A DNA stretch of 63,134 bases from an uncultured Muribaculaceae bacterium (GTDB lineage: Bacteria > Bacteroidota > Bacteroidia > Bacteroidales > Muribaculaceae). Of this stretch, positions 8,423 through 17,897 are shown in pieces (position 1 is the first letter of the stretch; every line of letters begins with the position of its first letter). The stretch is taken from contig CAJTMM010000005.1 of NCBI GenBank assembly GCA_910577465.1, positions 38,442 through 101,575 on the forward strand, read 5' to 3'. The translations under genes and the position numbers were made by a program. Below the pieces are notes generated by a model. That model worked only from the letters and a program-made list of their open reading frames with translations. It was not told the DNA's origin and did no database searches.

Positions 8423-8849
8423 CTTTACCGCACACATCCGATTGACAGGCTATAGACTATACAAAAAAGAAAAACTTTGCAGTCTGACTGCTATAGAATC
8501 ACTGTTCGCGCCCACCGCTACAAAGGCCGGCGCGAACAATAGTATTATCGCCTATCCATGGAGAGCGGTATGGCGTGTCAATGACATCCGATGTGTGAAG
8601 TGTCCGCAATTTCTCATAACCGTACCCAAAAAAAGACTGCGTAAAGCCGTTCAGCGTGTGACCATGCGCCGACGTATGCGCGAAGCATACAGATTGCACC
8701 GCAATCTGCTTCCGGAATCAACACCGGTAGACATAGCCTTTATCTATGTGGCAAACGACCTTACCGATTACAGGCATACTAAAAAATCCATAACCAAAAT
8801 ACTCAACGGTATAAAGGCTCAACTCGACAAAGACCCTTCACAACCCTGA
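8388..8849 (+). CDS. rnpA: Ribonuclease P protein component
   Basis: RnpA binds the RNase P RNA and helps mature tRNA 5' ends. The diagnostic basic helix is KKRLRKAVQRVTMRRRMRE, a version of the RNR motif. From the ATG at 8388 the protein would be 153 residues and overlap hemD by 35 bases. The family-like region begins LTGYRLYKKEKLCS at a TTG at 8442, which would give 135 residues and a start 19 bases after hemD. I think the TTG start is more natural, but the sequence does not settle it. yidD follows one base after its stop. Confidence 0.88.
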   Translation: MTCSLARNLKSNFTAHIRLTGYRLYKKEKLCSLTAIESLFAPTATKAGANNSIIAYPWRAVWRVNDIRCVKCPQFLITVPKKRLRKAVQRVTMRRRMREAYRLHRNLLPESTPVDIAFIYVANDLTDYRHTKKSITKILNGIKAQLDKDPSQP

Positions 8850-8850
8850 T

Positions 8851-9063
8851 ATGTTACGACGCATATTCATACTGCCCATACGGTTCTATCAATTATGCAT
8901 ATCACCAATGCTTCCGGCTTCATGCCGGTTTACACCCACATGCAGTCAATATGCAGCGGAAGCCATAATCAAACATGGCATATTTAAAGGCACATACCTT
9001 GCCATACGTAGAATATTACGTTGCCACCCATGGGGAGGACATGGTTATGACCCTGTACCATGA
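8851..9063 (+). CDS. yidD: Membrane protein insertion efficiency factor YidD
   Basis: The 70-residue protein has the complete YidD signature: CRFTPTCSQYA in the middle and RCHPWGGHGYDPVP at the C-terminus, with an amphipathic N-terminal helix. It associates with the inner membrane and assists YidC-mediated insertion. The rnpA-yidD order is widely conserved in bacteria. It overlaps the next gene by 4 bases (ATGA). Confidence 0.95.
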   Translation: MLRRIFILPIRFYQLCISPMLPASCRFTPTCSQYAAEAIIKHGIFKGTYLAIRRILRCHPWGGHGYDPVP

Positions 9064-9677
9064 ACATAATAACAGACATACATACACATCATCCAAAACC
9101 GGACGCAATAGTAGATATCGGCACGGGAAATAAAAATCTGCCAGACGGATTCTTAGGTTCGGCAGGCGTACATCCCTGGCACTCCGACCAAAAAATAGAT
9201 TGGGATAAACTCTCACAACTAATATCTTCTCCTTACATAGTGGCAATAGGGGAGTGCGGTCTTGATGCACTACATGGCGCTGATATGGATACACAGATTA
9301 GAATCTTTGAAAAACATATTGAGCTCAGCGAACAGTTACACAAACCTCTTATTCTACATTGTGTACGCACACATGCAAAAATATTGGAAATGCACCGCAG
9401 CATAAAACCCCGGCAGGAATGGATATTCCACGGCTTCAGATTACGTCCGACAATAGCTGCCGCCCTGCTATCGGAAGGAATAAATCTATCCATAGGAGAA
9501 CATTTCAATGAACAATCCTTAAAAATCATACCTGAAGAACGATTGTTCCTGGAAACCGACGAAAGTTTATTGACCATACAAGATATAGCATCGCACATAA
9601 GCAAAGCAGTTAACCTTATACCGGACTATATTGTTAATATTTCGGTTAATAATATCAAACGTGCATGTAAATTATAA
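9060..9677 (+). CDS. TatD family metal-dependent hydrolase
   Basis: The 205-residue protein has the metal-site residues of TatD-type TIM barrels: DIHTH (His8, His10), GECGLD (Glu65), LILHCVRTH with a histidine in mid-sequence, and ETD ending in Asp167. Family members act as 3'-5' exonucleases or D-aminoacyl-tRNA deacylase-like hydrolases. At 205 residues it is shorter than canonical TatD (about 260), consistent with the compact Bacteroidota form. The start overlaps the yidD stop by four bases, so translation is probably coupled. Confidence 0.88.
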   Translation: MNIITDIHTHHPKPDAIVDIGTGNKNLPDGFLGSAGVHPWHSDQKIDWDKLSQLISSPYIVAIGECGLDALHGADMDTQIRIFEKHIELSEQLHKPLILHCVRTHAKILEMHRSIKPRQEWIFHGFRLRPTIAAALLSEGINLSIGEHFNEQSLKIIPEERLFLETDESLLTIQDIASHISKAVNLIPDYIVNISVNNIKRACKL

Positions 9678-9714
9678 TTTGCCGTCACGTTATAGCCATT
9701 TGACCTACTATTAC

Positions 9715-9722
9715 TAAATTTG
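9715..9722 (+). promoter_or_regulatory. -7 element for upp
   Basis: TAAATTTG matches TAnnTTTG exactly, 38 bases upstream of the upp ATG. No TTTG sits at the correct -33 distance. Confidence 0.45.
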
Positions 9723-9760
9723 CAACAAAATAATTGCATCACCCCTTATAACTGAATAAC

Positions 9761-10414
9761 ATGAAAGTAATAAATTTTGCCGATACCCCATCATTGGTCA
9801 ACCAATACATGACCGAACTGCGCGACGTGAACATTCAGAAAGATATGCTGCGTTTTCGCCGCAATCTCGAACGTATAGGAGAAATCATGGCATACGAGAT
9901 AAGCAAAACCATCAACTACGCCACAGTAACAGTAGACACTCCTCTCGCTCCAGCCATATGTGAGGTGGTGGATGAAAAATTGGTACTTGCCACCATATTC
10001 CGCGCAGGTGTTCCTTTTCACAAAGGATTTCTGGACTATTTCGACCACGCTGAAAATGCTTTCGTATCAGCTTACAGAAAATATAAGGAGAAAGAAAATT
10101 TCGATGTGTTCATTGAATATATAGCATCACCTCGTCTCGAAGGAAAAACACTCATCATAGCCGACCCGATGCTTGCTACAGGAGCATCAATGGAACTAAG
10201 CTATCGCGCACTGCTCACCAAAGGCATTCCCGACAAGATACACGTGGCATCCGTCATAGCATCACGCAAAGCCATCGATTATGTGAAATCGACATTCCCC
10301 GAAGATAAGACAACTATATGGGTAGGAGCAATAGACGATGAAATTAACTCCCATTCATATATAGTACCCGGATTAGGTGATGCAGGAGATCTTGCTTACG
10401 GCATCAAGGAATAA
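9761..10414 (+). CDS. upp: Uracil phosphoribosyltransferase
   Basis: This enzyme salvages uracil to UMP with PRPP. The 217-residue protein has the PRPP-binding loop IIADPMLATGAS at about 129-140 and the uracil-binding C-terminal region ending in VPGLGDAGDLAYG, as in all Upp proteins. It is followed by terminator hairpins and then the long AT-rich gap, so it is the last gene on the left side of the proposed origin. Confidence 0.95.
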   Translation: MKVINFADTPSLVNQYMTELRDVNIQKDMLRFRRNLERIGEIMAYEISKTINYATVTVDTPLAPAICEVVDEKLVLATIFRAGVPFHKGFLDYFDHAENAFVSAYRKYKEKENFDVFIEYIASPRLEGKTLIIADPMLATGASMELSYRALLTKGIPDKIHVASVIASRKAIDYVKSTFPEDKTTIWVGAIDDEINSHSYIVPGLGDAGDLAYGIKE

Positions 10415-10433
10415 CAGAACCCACACAAAACAA

Positions 10434-10490
10434 TTATAATAATGACAATTATTATAATGATAGCTTGGACCTGAAATCCAAGCTATTTTT
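10434..10490 (+). terminator. Two consecutive hairpins after upp
   Basis: An AT-only 10-base stem (10434-10443 with 10448-10457) is followed by a G/C-containing stem, ATAGCTTGGA (10460-10469) with TCCAAGCTAT (10477-10486), and a T run. The second is a standard terminator for upp. Confidence 0.75.
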
Positions 10491-10703
10491 CATATAAGAA
10501 ACCATGTAAATTTACACTGTTGATAACACTGTTGATAATATTAAATAACGATTGGTAACATTATAGCAACTTAATTTGCATTTAACACTTGCAACGGCAT
10601 ATAACCATTTCAATGCATACCCAAAGAAAGTTAACACAAACATCTGACACGCTTTTTAACCGGTATTTCAACAGTAATCAACGGAAATATGGAGGAAAGT
10701 TAC

Positions 10704-10711
10704 TAACTTTG
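10704..10711 (+). promoter_or_regulatory. -7 element upstream of nadA
   Basis: TAACTTTG matches TAnnTTTG exactly inside the AT-rich gap. It would give nadA a leader of about 200 bases that crosses the last TGTTGATAA box. Confidence 0.4.
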
Positions 10712-10917
10712 CATATTATAAACATGATGTTGATAACCTATTTAATAGGCTAATATACAAACCAATCGCATGTTAATAATTAAAGAATATGGTTTGATAA
10801 CATATTAATAACCTAAAAAGCAAGAAACAGGCTTAAAAGTTATTTCAAATATTTACAGTCATTACTATTATTCTTTAAAGAGATTTTTTGAAAAACTTAA
10901 AACTTAAATAGTAATAT

Positions 10918-11898
10918 ATGAATGTGGATAAAGGCTATGTGGATGTCCCCGTTGAATCCGGAATCAATCTCAAGGATGAAATTCTGAGATTGAAAAAAGA
11001 GAAGGGCGCGGTGATAATGGCGCATTACTATCAGAAAGGCGAGATTCAGGATATAGCCGATTATATAGGCGATTCTCTCGCTTTGGCTCAGATTGCGTCA
11101 ACTATCGATGCCCCCGTGATAGTATTGTGCGGTGTCCACTTCATGGGCGAAACCACAAAGATATTATGTCCTGATAAGAAAGTACTCGTTCCGGATCTCA
11201 ATGCCGGATGTTCGTTGGCTGACAGTTGTCCGGCAGATGAATTCGGAAAATATATAAAGGAACATCCGGGACACACTGTGATAAGTTATGTCAACACCAC
11301 AGCACAAGTGAAAGCGCTTACTGATGTAGTGGTGACTTCCGGAAATGCCAAGGAGATTGTGGATAGTTTTCCTAAAGACGAGAAAATAATATTTGGTCCC
11401 GACCGTAATCTTGGCAATTATATAAATTCGGTTACTGGACGCAATATGTTGTTGTGGGATGGTGCGTGTCATGTTCATGAGCAGTTCTCGCTGGAAAAGA
11501 TACTTCAGCTTAAAGCCGAACATCCGCAGGCTAAATTGCTCGTGCATCCTGAATGTAAGAAGCCGTTACAGCTCATAGCTGATAAAATCGGGTCTACAGC
11601 CGTATTGCTTAAATATGCGTGCGAATCGCCCTACAGTGAGTTTATCGTAGCTACTGAGAGCGGCATACTTCATGAGATGCGCAAGAAGTGTCCTGAAAAG
11701 ACATTTATAGCAGCTCCTCCTGCCGACAGTACATGTGCATGCAATGACTGCTCGTACATGAAACTCAATACCATGGAGAAGCTGTACAATTGTCTCAAAT
11801 ATGAGTTGCCAGAGGTTGAAGTATCGGAGGAACTGATAGCAAAAGCCCGTCGTCCGATTGAGCGTATGCTTGAACTTTCGGCTGGATTAAAGAAATAA
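10918..11898 (+). CDS. nadA: Quinolinate synthase
   Basis: NadA condenses iminoaspartate with dihydroxyacetone phosphate to quinolinate in de novo NAD synthesis, using a 4Fe-4S cluster. The 326-residue protein has MAHYYQKGEIQDIADYIGD near the N-terminus, CGVHFMGET, PDLNAGCSLADSCPADEF, HPEC, and the C-terminal CACNDCSYMKLN, covering the expected cluster cysteines. The partner nadB is 17 kb away; nadC is not seen. The ATG at 10918 directly precedes a perfect DnaA-box sequence within codons 2-5. leuS follows after 31 bases. Confidence 0.95.
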   Translation: MNVDKGYVDVPVESGINLKDEILRLKKEKGAVIMAHYYQKGEIQDIADYIGDSLALAQIASTIDAPVIVLCGVHFMGETTKILCPDKKVLVPDLNAGCSLADSCPADEFGKYIKEHPGHTVISYVNTTAQVKALTDVVVTSGNAKEIVDSFPKDEKIIFGPDRNLGNYINSVTGRNMLLWDGACHVHEQFSLEKILQLKAEHPQAKLLVHPECKKPLQLIADKIGSTAVLLKYACESPYSEFIVATESGILHEMRKKCPEKTFIAAPPADSTCACNDCSYMKLNTMEKLYNCLKYELPEVEVSEELIAKARRPIERMLELSAGLKK

Positions 11899-11929
11899 TA
11901 ATAACACATATATAATATATACCCAACGT

Positions 11930-14701
11930 ATGGAATACAATCATAAAAATATAGAACAGCGCTGGCAGCAGTATTGGCGTGAGAATAAAATATACAAGAC
12001 GGAGATAAATAAAGATAAGCCGAAATTCTACGTACTTGATATGTTCCCCTATCCATCGGGTGCAGGACTGCATGTAGGCCATCCGCTCGGATATATAGCT
12101 TCAGATATTTATTCGCGATACAAACGTTTGCAGGGTTTCAATGTGCTTCATCCTATGGGATATGATGCCTACGGCTTGCCAGCTGAACAATATGCCATAC
12201 AAACCGGACAACACCCCGAGATTACAACGCGTAACAATATAGCCCGTTACCGTTCGCAATTGGATAAGATAGGTTTCTGCTATGACTGGGACCGTGAGAT
12301 TAAGACATGTGATCCCGAATATTACAAATGGACACAATGGGCTTTCATAAAGATGTTCAATCATTATTATGATACCGCATTACAGAAAGCCATGCCTATA
12401 GACGCTCTGATTGAAAATTTCAACGAGCGTGGAACTGAAGGTATCAATGCCGCTTGTTCCGAAGACCTTTCGTTCACTGCCGACCAATGGAAAGCGATGG
12501 ATGAAAAGCAGAAGAGCGACACGCTTATGAACTACCGTATAGCCTATCTTGGTAACACAATGGTCAATTGGTGTCCTAAGTTAGGTACCGTACTTGCCAA
12601 TGATGAGGTGAGCGAAGGTGTATCTATCCGTGGTGGCTATCCGGTTGAACAGAAATTGATGTACCAATGGTGTCTGCGTGTATCAGCTTATGCACAGCGT
12701 TTGCTTACAGGTCTTGATACCATAGATTGGACAGATTCATTGAAAGAGACGCAGCGTAACTGGATAGGACGTTCCGAAGGTGCTGAAATGATATTTCCCA
12801 TTGATGGATCGGATGTGGAATTGCAGATATTCACCACACGTGCCGATACTGTATTTGGTGTTACATTCATGGTACTCGCTCCCGAAAGTGAGTATGTGGA
12901 TATGGTCACTACACCGGATTGCAAAGAGGCTGTAAAGGAATACATAGACAGCATAAAGCACAAGACAGAACGCGAACGCATGATAGATAAGAAAGTATCA
13001 GGTGTATTCACCGGTGCTTATGCCATAAATCCGTTATCCGGTAAAAAGATACCGGTATGGGTGAGCGATTATGTATTGGCAGGCTACGGTACGGGAGCTA
13101 TTATGGCAGTTCCTGCTCATGATAGCCGAGACTATGCTTTCGCGCGTCATTTTGATTTACCTGTGATACCGCTTATAGAGGGTGCGGATGTAAGTGAGCA
13201 GAGTTTTGATGCCAAAAGCGGCAAAATGATAAACTCGGCATGCGAGGGACTTGACCTTAACGGACTGGATGTGAAGGATGCCATTGCAGCCACTAAAAAA
13301 TATATAGCAGACAAGGGCATAGGTAAGGTTAAGGTAAATTATCGTCTGCGCGATGCCATATTCAGCCGTCAGCGTTATTGGGGTGAACCTTTCCCTGTAT
13401 ATTACAAAGATGGTGTACCTTACATGATGGATGAAAAAAATCTTCCGTTGCTTCTGCCTGAAGTGGACAAATATTTGCCCACGGAAAGCGGTGAGCCTCC
13501 ATTAGGTCGTGCTAAAAACTGGACATCAGCAGAAGGTTATCCTATAGAATTATGTACCATGCCCGGATTTGCCGGTTCATCAGCCTACTATCTGCGATAT
13601 ATGGACCCGCATAATAACGATGCGTTGGTATCGGAGGAAGCCGATGCTTACTGGCGCAATGTGGATTTATATATAGGCGGTACGGAACATGCCACCGGTC
13701 ACCTTATATACAGCCGTTTCTGGAATAAATTTCTCTATGACCTCGGTGTGGTATGTGAGGAAGAACCCTTCAAGAAACTTATAAACCAGGGTATGATACA
13801 GGGACGAAGCAACTTCGTATATCGTATCAAGGACACAAATACATTTGTAAGCTACAATCTTCGCAAGGAATATGATGTCACCCCCATACATGTGGATGTC
13901 AACATTGTATCTAATGACATATTGGATACTGAAGCTTTCAAAAAATGGCGCCCTGAATTTGAAACTGCTGAATTTATATTGGAGGATGGCAAGTATGTAT
14001 GCGGTTATGCTGTTGAAAAGATGTCAAAATCCATGTTCAACGTGGTTAATCCCGACGATATAGTGGACAAGTACGGTGCTGATACGCTTCGTCTGTACGA
14101 GATGTTCCTTGGTCCTCTTGAGCAGAGCAAACCATGGGATACTAATGGCATAGACGGTGTTAACCGATTCTTGAAAAAGCTTTGGTCTTTGTTCTATAAG
14201 GGTGACCAATGGTTAGTGACTGATGACGAGCCTACAAAAGAATCGTTAAAGTCCATCCATAAACTCATAAAGAAAGTTACCGGTGATATAGAGAATTTCT
14301 CTTACAATACTTCCATCAGTGCATTTATGATATGTGTAAATGAACTTACTCAGCAACGCTGTCATAATAAGTCTGTACTCGAACAATTACTTATAGTACT
14401 TGCACCCTTCGCTCCTCATATCACTGAGGAACTGTGGCATCAGATTGGTCATGAAACTACTGTTTGTGATGCGCAATGGCCTAAGTACAACGAGGATTAT
14501 CTTAAGGAAGATAATGTTACGTATGCGGTATCGTTCAACGGTAAGGCACGTTTCAATATGGAGGTTGCTGCTGATACTCCCCGTGAGGAGGTTGAACGAA
14601 TGGCATTGGAAAATGAAGGTTCCGCAAAATGGATAGGTGATAAGTCCATACGCAAGATTATAGTGGTACCCGGTAAGATAGTTAACATTGTAATCGGATA
14701 A
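11930..14701 (+). CDS. leuS: Leucyl-tRNA synthetase
   Basis: This 923-residue class I synthetase charges tRNA-Leu. The HIGH-type motif is HVGH (residues 48-51) within PYPSGAGLHVGHPLGY. The KMSKS loop is at 697-701. A large editing insertion separates the two halves of the catalytic domain, including the AVPAHDSRDYAFA editing motif. The C-terminal part carries the anticodon-binding helical bundle. The length is in the usual bacterial LeuRS range. It is followed by rdgB on the same strand. Confidence 0.96.
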   Translation: MEYNHKNIEQRWQQYWRENKIYKTEINKDKPKFYVLDMFPYPSGAGLHVGHPLGYIASDIYSRYKRLQGFNVLHPMGYDAYGLPAEQYAIQTGQHPEITTRNNIARYRSQLDKIGFCYDWDREIKTCDPEYYKWTQWAFIKMFNHYYDTALQKAMPIDALIENFNERGTEGINAACSEDLSFTADQWKAMDEKQKSDTLMNYRIAYLGNTMVNWCPKLGTVLANDEVSEGVSIRGGYPVEQKLMYQWCLRVSAYAQRLLTGLDTIDWTDSLKETQRNWIGRSEGAEMIFPIDGSDVELQIFTTRADTVFGVTFMVLAPESEYVDMVTTPDCKEAVKEYIDSIKHKTERERMIDKKVSGVFTGAYAINPLSGKKIPVWVSDYVLAGYGTGAIMAVPAHDSRDYAFARHFDLPVIPLIEGADVSEQSFDAKSGKMINSACEGLDLNGLDVKDAIAATKKYIADKGIGKVKVNYRLRDAIFSRQRYWGEPFPVYYKDGVPYMMDEKNLPLLLPEVDKYLPTESGEPPLGRAKNWTSAEGYPIELCTMPGFAGSSAYYLRYMDPHNNDALVSEEADAYWRNVDLYIGGTEHATGHLIYSRFWNKFLYDLGVVCEEEPFKKLINQGMIQGRSNFVYRIKDTNTFVSYNLRKEYDVTPIHVDVNIVSNDILDTEAFKKWRPEFETAEFILEDGKYVCGYAVEKMSKSMFNVVNPDDIVDKYGADTLRLYEMFLGPLEQSKPWDTNGIDGVNRFLKKLWSLFYKGDQWLVTDDEPTKESLKSIHKLIKKVTGDIENFSYNTSISAFMICVNELTQQRCHNKSVLEQLLIVLAPFAPHITEELWHQIGHETTVCDAQWPKYNEDYLKEDNVTYAVSFNGKARFNMEVAADTPREEVERMALENEGSAKWIGDKSIRKIIVVPGKIVNIVIG

Positions 14702-14762
14702 TATACAATAATAATTCACGTTATATTATTTACGATAAATACTTTAATAACAAGAATATCAC

Positions 14763-15350
14763 ATGACAGTTAAAAGAGAAATAGTATTTGCCACAAATAA
14801 CGCACACAAACTTTCTGAGATAAGGGAAATAATGGGCGAGGAGTGGCATGTGCTTTCACTTTCCGACATAGGATGTGATGTGGATATTCCGGAAACTGCC
14901 GATACTCTTCAAGGAAATGCTGAAATAAAAGCACGATTCATAAAGGAGCATTACGGATATGATTGTTTTGCCGATGATACCGGTCTTATGGTTGATTCCC
15001 TTGGCGGAGCTCCAGGGGTGTATTCCGCCCGGTATGCAGGCAGCAATCATGATTCCGTTGCCAATATGAATCTTTTGCTTGAAAATATGAAAGGAAAAAA
15101 AAATCGTAAGGCTCATTTTTCAACTGTCATAGCATTGATAATAGGTGACACCGTAAGGTTCTTTGAGGGTAGAGTCGATGGAGTGATAACAGAGTCACCG
15201 ACAGGTAATGGTGGATTCGGTTACGATCCTATATTCATGCCAGAAGAGTGCGAAGTTACTTTTGCGCTGATGAGTGCGGAAGAAAAAAACTCCATAAGCC
15301 ATCGCGGTCGTGCCACAGCTAAATTGATTGAGTATTTGTCGCAGATTTAA
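14763..15350 (+). CDS. rdgB: RdgB/HAM1 non-canonical purine NTP pyrophosphatase
   Basis: It hydrolyses dITP, XTP and related damaged purine nucleotides to monophosphates, keeping them out of DNA. The 195-residue protein has the substrate-binding start FATNNAHKLSEI, the metal-binding FADDTGLMVDSLGGAPGVYS, GNGGFGYDPIF, and the final SHRGRA motif, all in the family order. It lies 61 bases after leuS and 23 bases before the PorZ-like gene, so a leuS-rdgB-PorZ-like transcript is plausible. Confidence 0.94.
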   Translation: MTVKREIVFATNNAHKLSEIREIMGEEWHVLSLSDIGCDVDIPETADTLQGNAEIKARFIKEHYGYDCFADDTGLMVDSLGGAPGVYSARYAGSNHDSVANMNLLLENMKGKKNRKAHFSTVIALIIGDTVRFFEGRVDGVITESPTGNGGFGYDPIFMPEECEVTFALMSAEEKNSISHRGRATAKLIEYLSQI

Positions 15351-15373
15351 AATAGAACGCGTAAATAATATAC

Positions 15374-17842
15374 ATGAAAAAAAATTGTACGGTCGTATTA
15401 CTTATACTTTTTCTACTGATACCTATTTTAGGCATTGCCGAAAATAAGCCTATAGGTACATGGACGGTTTATCCATCATTTGCCGCACCGGCACAAAAAG
15501 TTATCGATACAGAAAATATGGTTTATTTTCTATCGGGAAATAAACTGTTTTCATACGATAAGAAGAATGATGAAAATTACAGCTACACTATTGGAAACAA
15601 ACTTTCCGATAGTGACATAACTGATATATATTATAACTACGATAAGAATTATCTGTTTATAGCATATAAGTCAGGCAATATAGACTTGTTGTATTCCGAC
15701 GGCAATGTAGTCAATATGTCGGATATAATGGATGCTTCCATAGATCCTCCGCTTACTATTAATTCCGTTGCTTTTGACGGTGACAGAATATATGTGGCAA
15801 CTGTATTTGGTTTGGTGGTATTCAATGAAACGCGCCATGAAGTGATACAATCCGGCATATATAATCTTCCTATTAATGCCGTTACCATAATGGGTGATAA
15901 TATTGTGATACACCAAGACAGATATTTCTGGTTTGCTGATAAAAACGGTAGCATAGTAAAATTTGACAAATTCAAGCAACTCTATAATTATACAGCTCCT
16001 AAGGAGTTGATACCCGTTTCTGACAACAAGTTGTTGGTGCGTATTGACGATGGTAATTATTATATAACTATGCATACCATCGATTTTGAAACCTGTAAGC
16101 AAGTGGGATGGAAAGGGTATAGACCGGCATCATATTACTACTCTACTTTTTCATATACTTCACGTGGTAAAGATGGAAGTATATATTTTGTAGACAATAA
16201 CAAATTGTATGCTATTGATGGCGACTATACCGCTGCCACATTCACTCATTTATGCGATTTACCGGAAGAACTGAAAGGATGCAAAATAGGTACATACAAC
16301 GGTGTTAACTCTATATGGTCATTGAACAAGGATGGTATATCATGCCACAGTATCAGTTCTGATGGTGGCTTGACGGTGAGAATGGAACGGTTCCGTCCTG
16401 AGGAATTTTCGGTAAATAGTGTATATTATTTCTATCCTACACTTGATGATAAATACCTATATGTTCAAAATTTAGGTTCCACTGCTTATAAATTTGAAGG
16501 TGGTACGGCTGGTACCAATGTAGCTCAAAATGCATCGAGAATCAATCTTAATACAGGTGAGATTGAAGACATGACTTTATATCCGGTGGATACCCGTCTT
16601 AATCAAAATCCAACGGCAGATTGGTACAAATATGCCACTACTCATACAGGGCTTGCATCAGACTCTAAAGACCCGGATACATATTTTCTGCCAACACGTA
16701 ATGAAGGTTTATTTAAAGTAAATAATGGTAATTACGTGGGTAGATACGATGATACCAACTCTCCGGTAGTGCTTGCCGATAACAGATGGATTTTTTATGG
16801 TGCTACCATGGATCGGGGCGGTAATTTGTGGGTAATGACTGCTGATAGAACACAAAAACAGTTGCCACTTATAGTATTGCCGGCTGCAAAATGTAAGCTC
16901 AATCCTGAAGATGTGAAACCTGAAGATTGGATTATGCCAGATATATCATCGGTAGGCTATTGGGGTGGGCAGGATGCCGTATTTCTCAATTGCAAAAAAT
17001 CCAATATGATATTTGTGGTTACACATAATGGTAATTATAATAATCAGTTATTTGCTTATGATACCCGTGGTACATTCAATGATTTTTCCGATGATAGATT
17101 CTACCTATGGGAATCGTTTATAGATCAGGATGGTAATAAGCTGGAGCCTGCACGAAAAAATTGTCTTGTGGAAGATCATGATGGTAAGGTGTGGATAGGT
17201 ACCAATGAGGGAGTTATTGAAATAGCCAATCCTTCAAATGCCATCAACCCGTCCATGACTGTAAATCATATCAAAGTTCCGCGCAATGACGGTACCAATA
17301 CTGCTGATTATTTGCTTGGTACTGACAATGTGATGTCAATATCGGTGGATGCGTCCAACCGCAAATGGCTTGCCACATACGGTTCGGGGCTGTTTCTTGT
17401 ATCTCCCGACGGACATGAGATTATAGAAAATTATACCAGCGATAACTCTCCATTGACTGACAATAATATAAATGCCGTATATGCCGATCCCAATAGTTCA
17501 ACCATATACATAGGTCACCGTTCAGGTTTAATTACATACAGTACCGATGCTTCACCTGCTGAAGATGATTATTCCAATGTGTATGCGTTTCCTAATCCTG
17601 TGCGTCCCGATTATACCGGACCCATATATGTACGCGGATTAATGGATAACTCTCTTGTGAAGATAGCCGATGTCTCCGGCAATGTGATATTCCAAGGCCG
17701 TGCCGAAGGTGGTATGTTTGCGTGGGATGGATGCACTGCTTCCGGTAAGAGAGTGAAGACAGGTGTGTACTATGTGATGGTGTCGCAGAATGCTTCCGGT
17801 TCTGCATCGGGTGCTGTTACTAAAATAATGGTTGTGAATTAA
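15374..17842 (+). CDS. PorZ-like beta-propeller protein with secretion-tail-like domain
   Basis: The 822-residue protein starts with a signal peptide (ending near IAENK). Repeated propeller-type blades follow, with segments such as KVWIGTNEGVIEIA and RKWLATYGSGLFLVS that are typical of two-component-regulator propellers. It ends in a beta-sandwich of the type IX secretion tail kind (NPVRPDYTGPIYV near the start, then GKRVKTGVYYVMV, ending TKIMVVN). PorZ of Porphyromonas gingivalis, a surface component of the type IX secretion attachment complex, has this overall design and a similar length. No other type IX gene is in the window, so the role here rests on architecture. Confidence 0.72.
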   Translation: MKKNCTVVLLILFLLIPILGIAENKPIGTWTVYPSFAAPAQKVIDTENMVYFLSGNKLFSYDKKNDENYSYTIGNKLSDSDITDIYYNYDKNYLFIAYKSGNIDLLYSDGNVVNMSDIMDASIDPPLTINSVAFDGDRIYVATVFGLVVFNETRHEVIQSGIYNLPINAVTIMGDNIVIHQDRYFWFADKNGSIVKFDKFKQLYNYTAPKELIPVSDNKLLVRIDDGNYYITMHTIDFETCKQVGWKGYRPASYYYSTFSYTSRGKDGSIYFVDNNKLYAIDGDYTAATFTHLCDLPEELKGCKIGTYNGVNSIWSLNKDGISCHSISSDGGLTVRMERFRPEEFSVNSVYYFYPTLDDKYLYVQNLGSTAYKFEGGTAGTNVAQNASRINLNTGEIEDMTLYPVDTRLNQNPTADWYKYATTHTGLASDSKDPDTYFLPTRNEGLFKVNNGNYVGRYDDTNSPVVLADNRWIFYGATMDRGGNLWVMTADRTQKQLPLIVLPAAKCKLNPEDVKPEDWIMPDISSVGYWGGQDAVFLNCKKSNMIFVVTHNGNYNNQLFAYDTRGTFNDFSDDRFYLWESFIDQDGNKLEPARKNCLVEDHDGKVWIGTNEGVIEIANPSNAINPSMTVNHIKVPRNDGTNTADYLLGTDNVMSISVDASNRKWLATYGSGLFLVSPDGHEIIENYTSDNSPLTDNNINAVYADPNSSTIYIGHRSGLITYSTDASPAEDDYSNVYAFPNPVRPDYTGPIYVRGLMDNSLVKIADVSGNVIFQGRAEGGMFAWDGCTASGKRVKTGVYYVMVSQNASGSASGAVTKIMVVN

Positions 17843-17897
17843 CAGTTGCGAGATATAATTGTTACTTTGTAAGTATTGATAACGAATACGATAAGAA

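Larger units (their letters stand above)
10415..10931. other. Candidate chromosomal replication origin (oriC)
   Basis: The 503-base gap between upp and nadA is very AT-rich. It contains three identical TGTTGATAA 9-mers (10518-10526, 10530-10538, 10728-10736), each one base from the DnaA box TGTGGATAA, and a related TGTTAATAA at 10771-10779. A perfect TGTGGATAA lies at 10923-10931, just inside nadA. All point the same way. Hand counts of single 60-base lines show C above G on the + strand to the left (5041: 21 C/7 G; 10201: 21/12) and in the minus-strand gene at 2821 (17/10). To the right G exceeds C (12601: 20 G/8 C; 13141: 18/11). This sign change is what an origin produces. No dnaA gene is in the window. 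Confidence 0.45.

Noticed and set aside
10415..10917. A riboswitch or small RNA gene in the long nadA leader
   Set aside because: No conserved riboswitch core is recognisable and the only strong hairpins are explained as the upp terminator.
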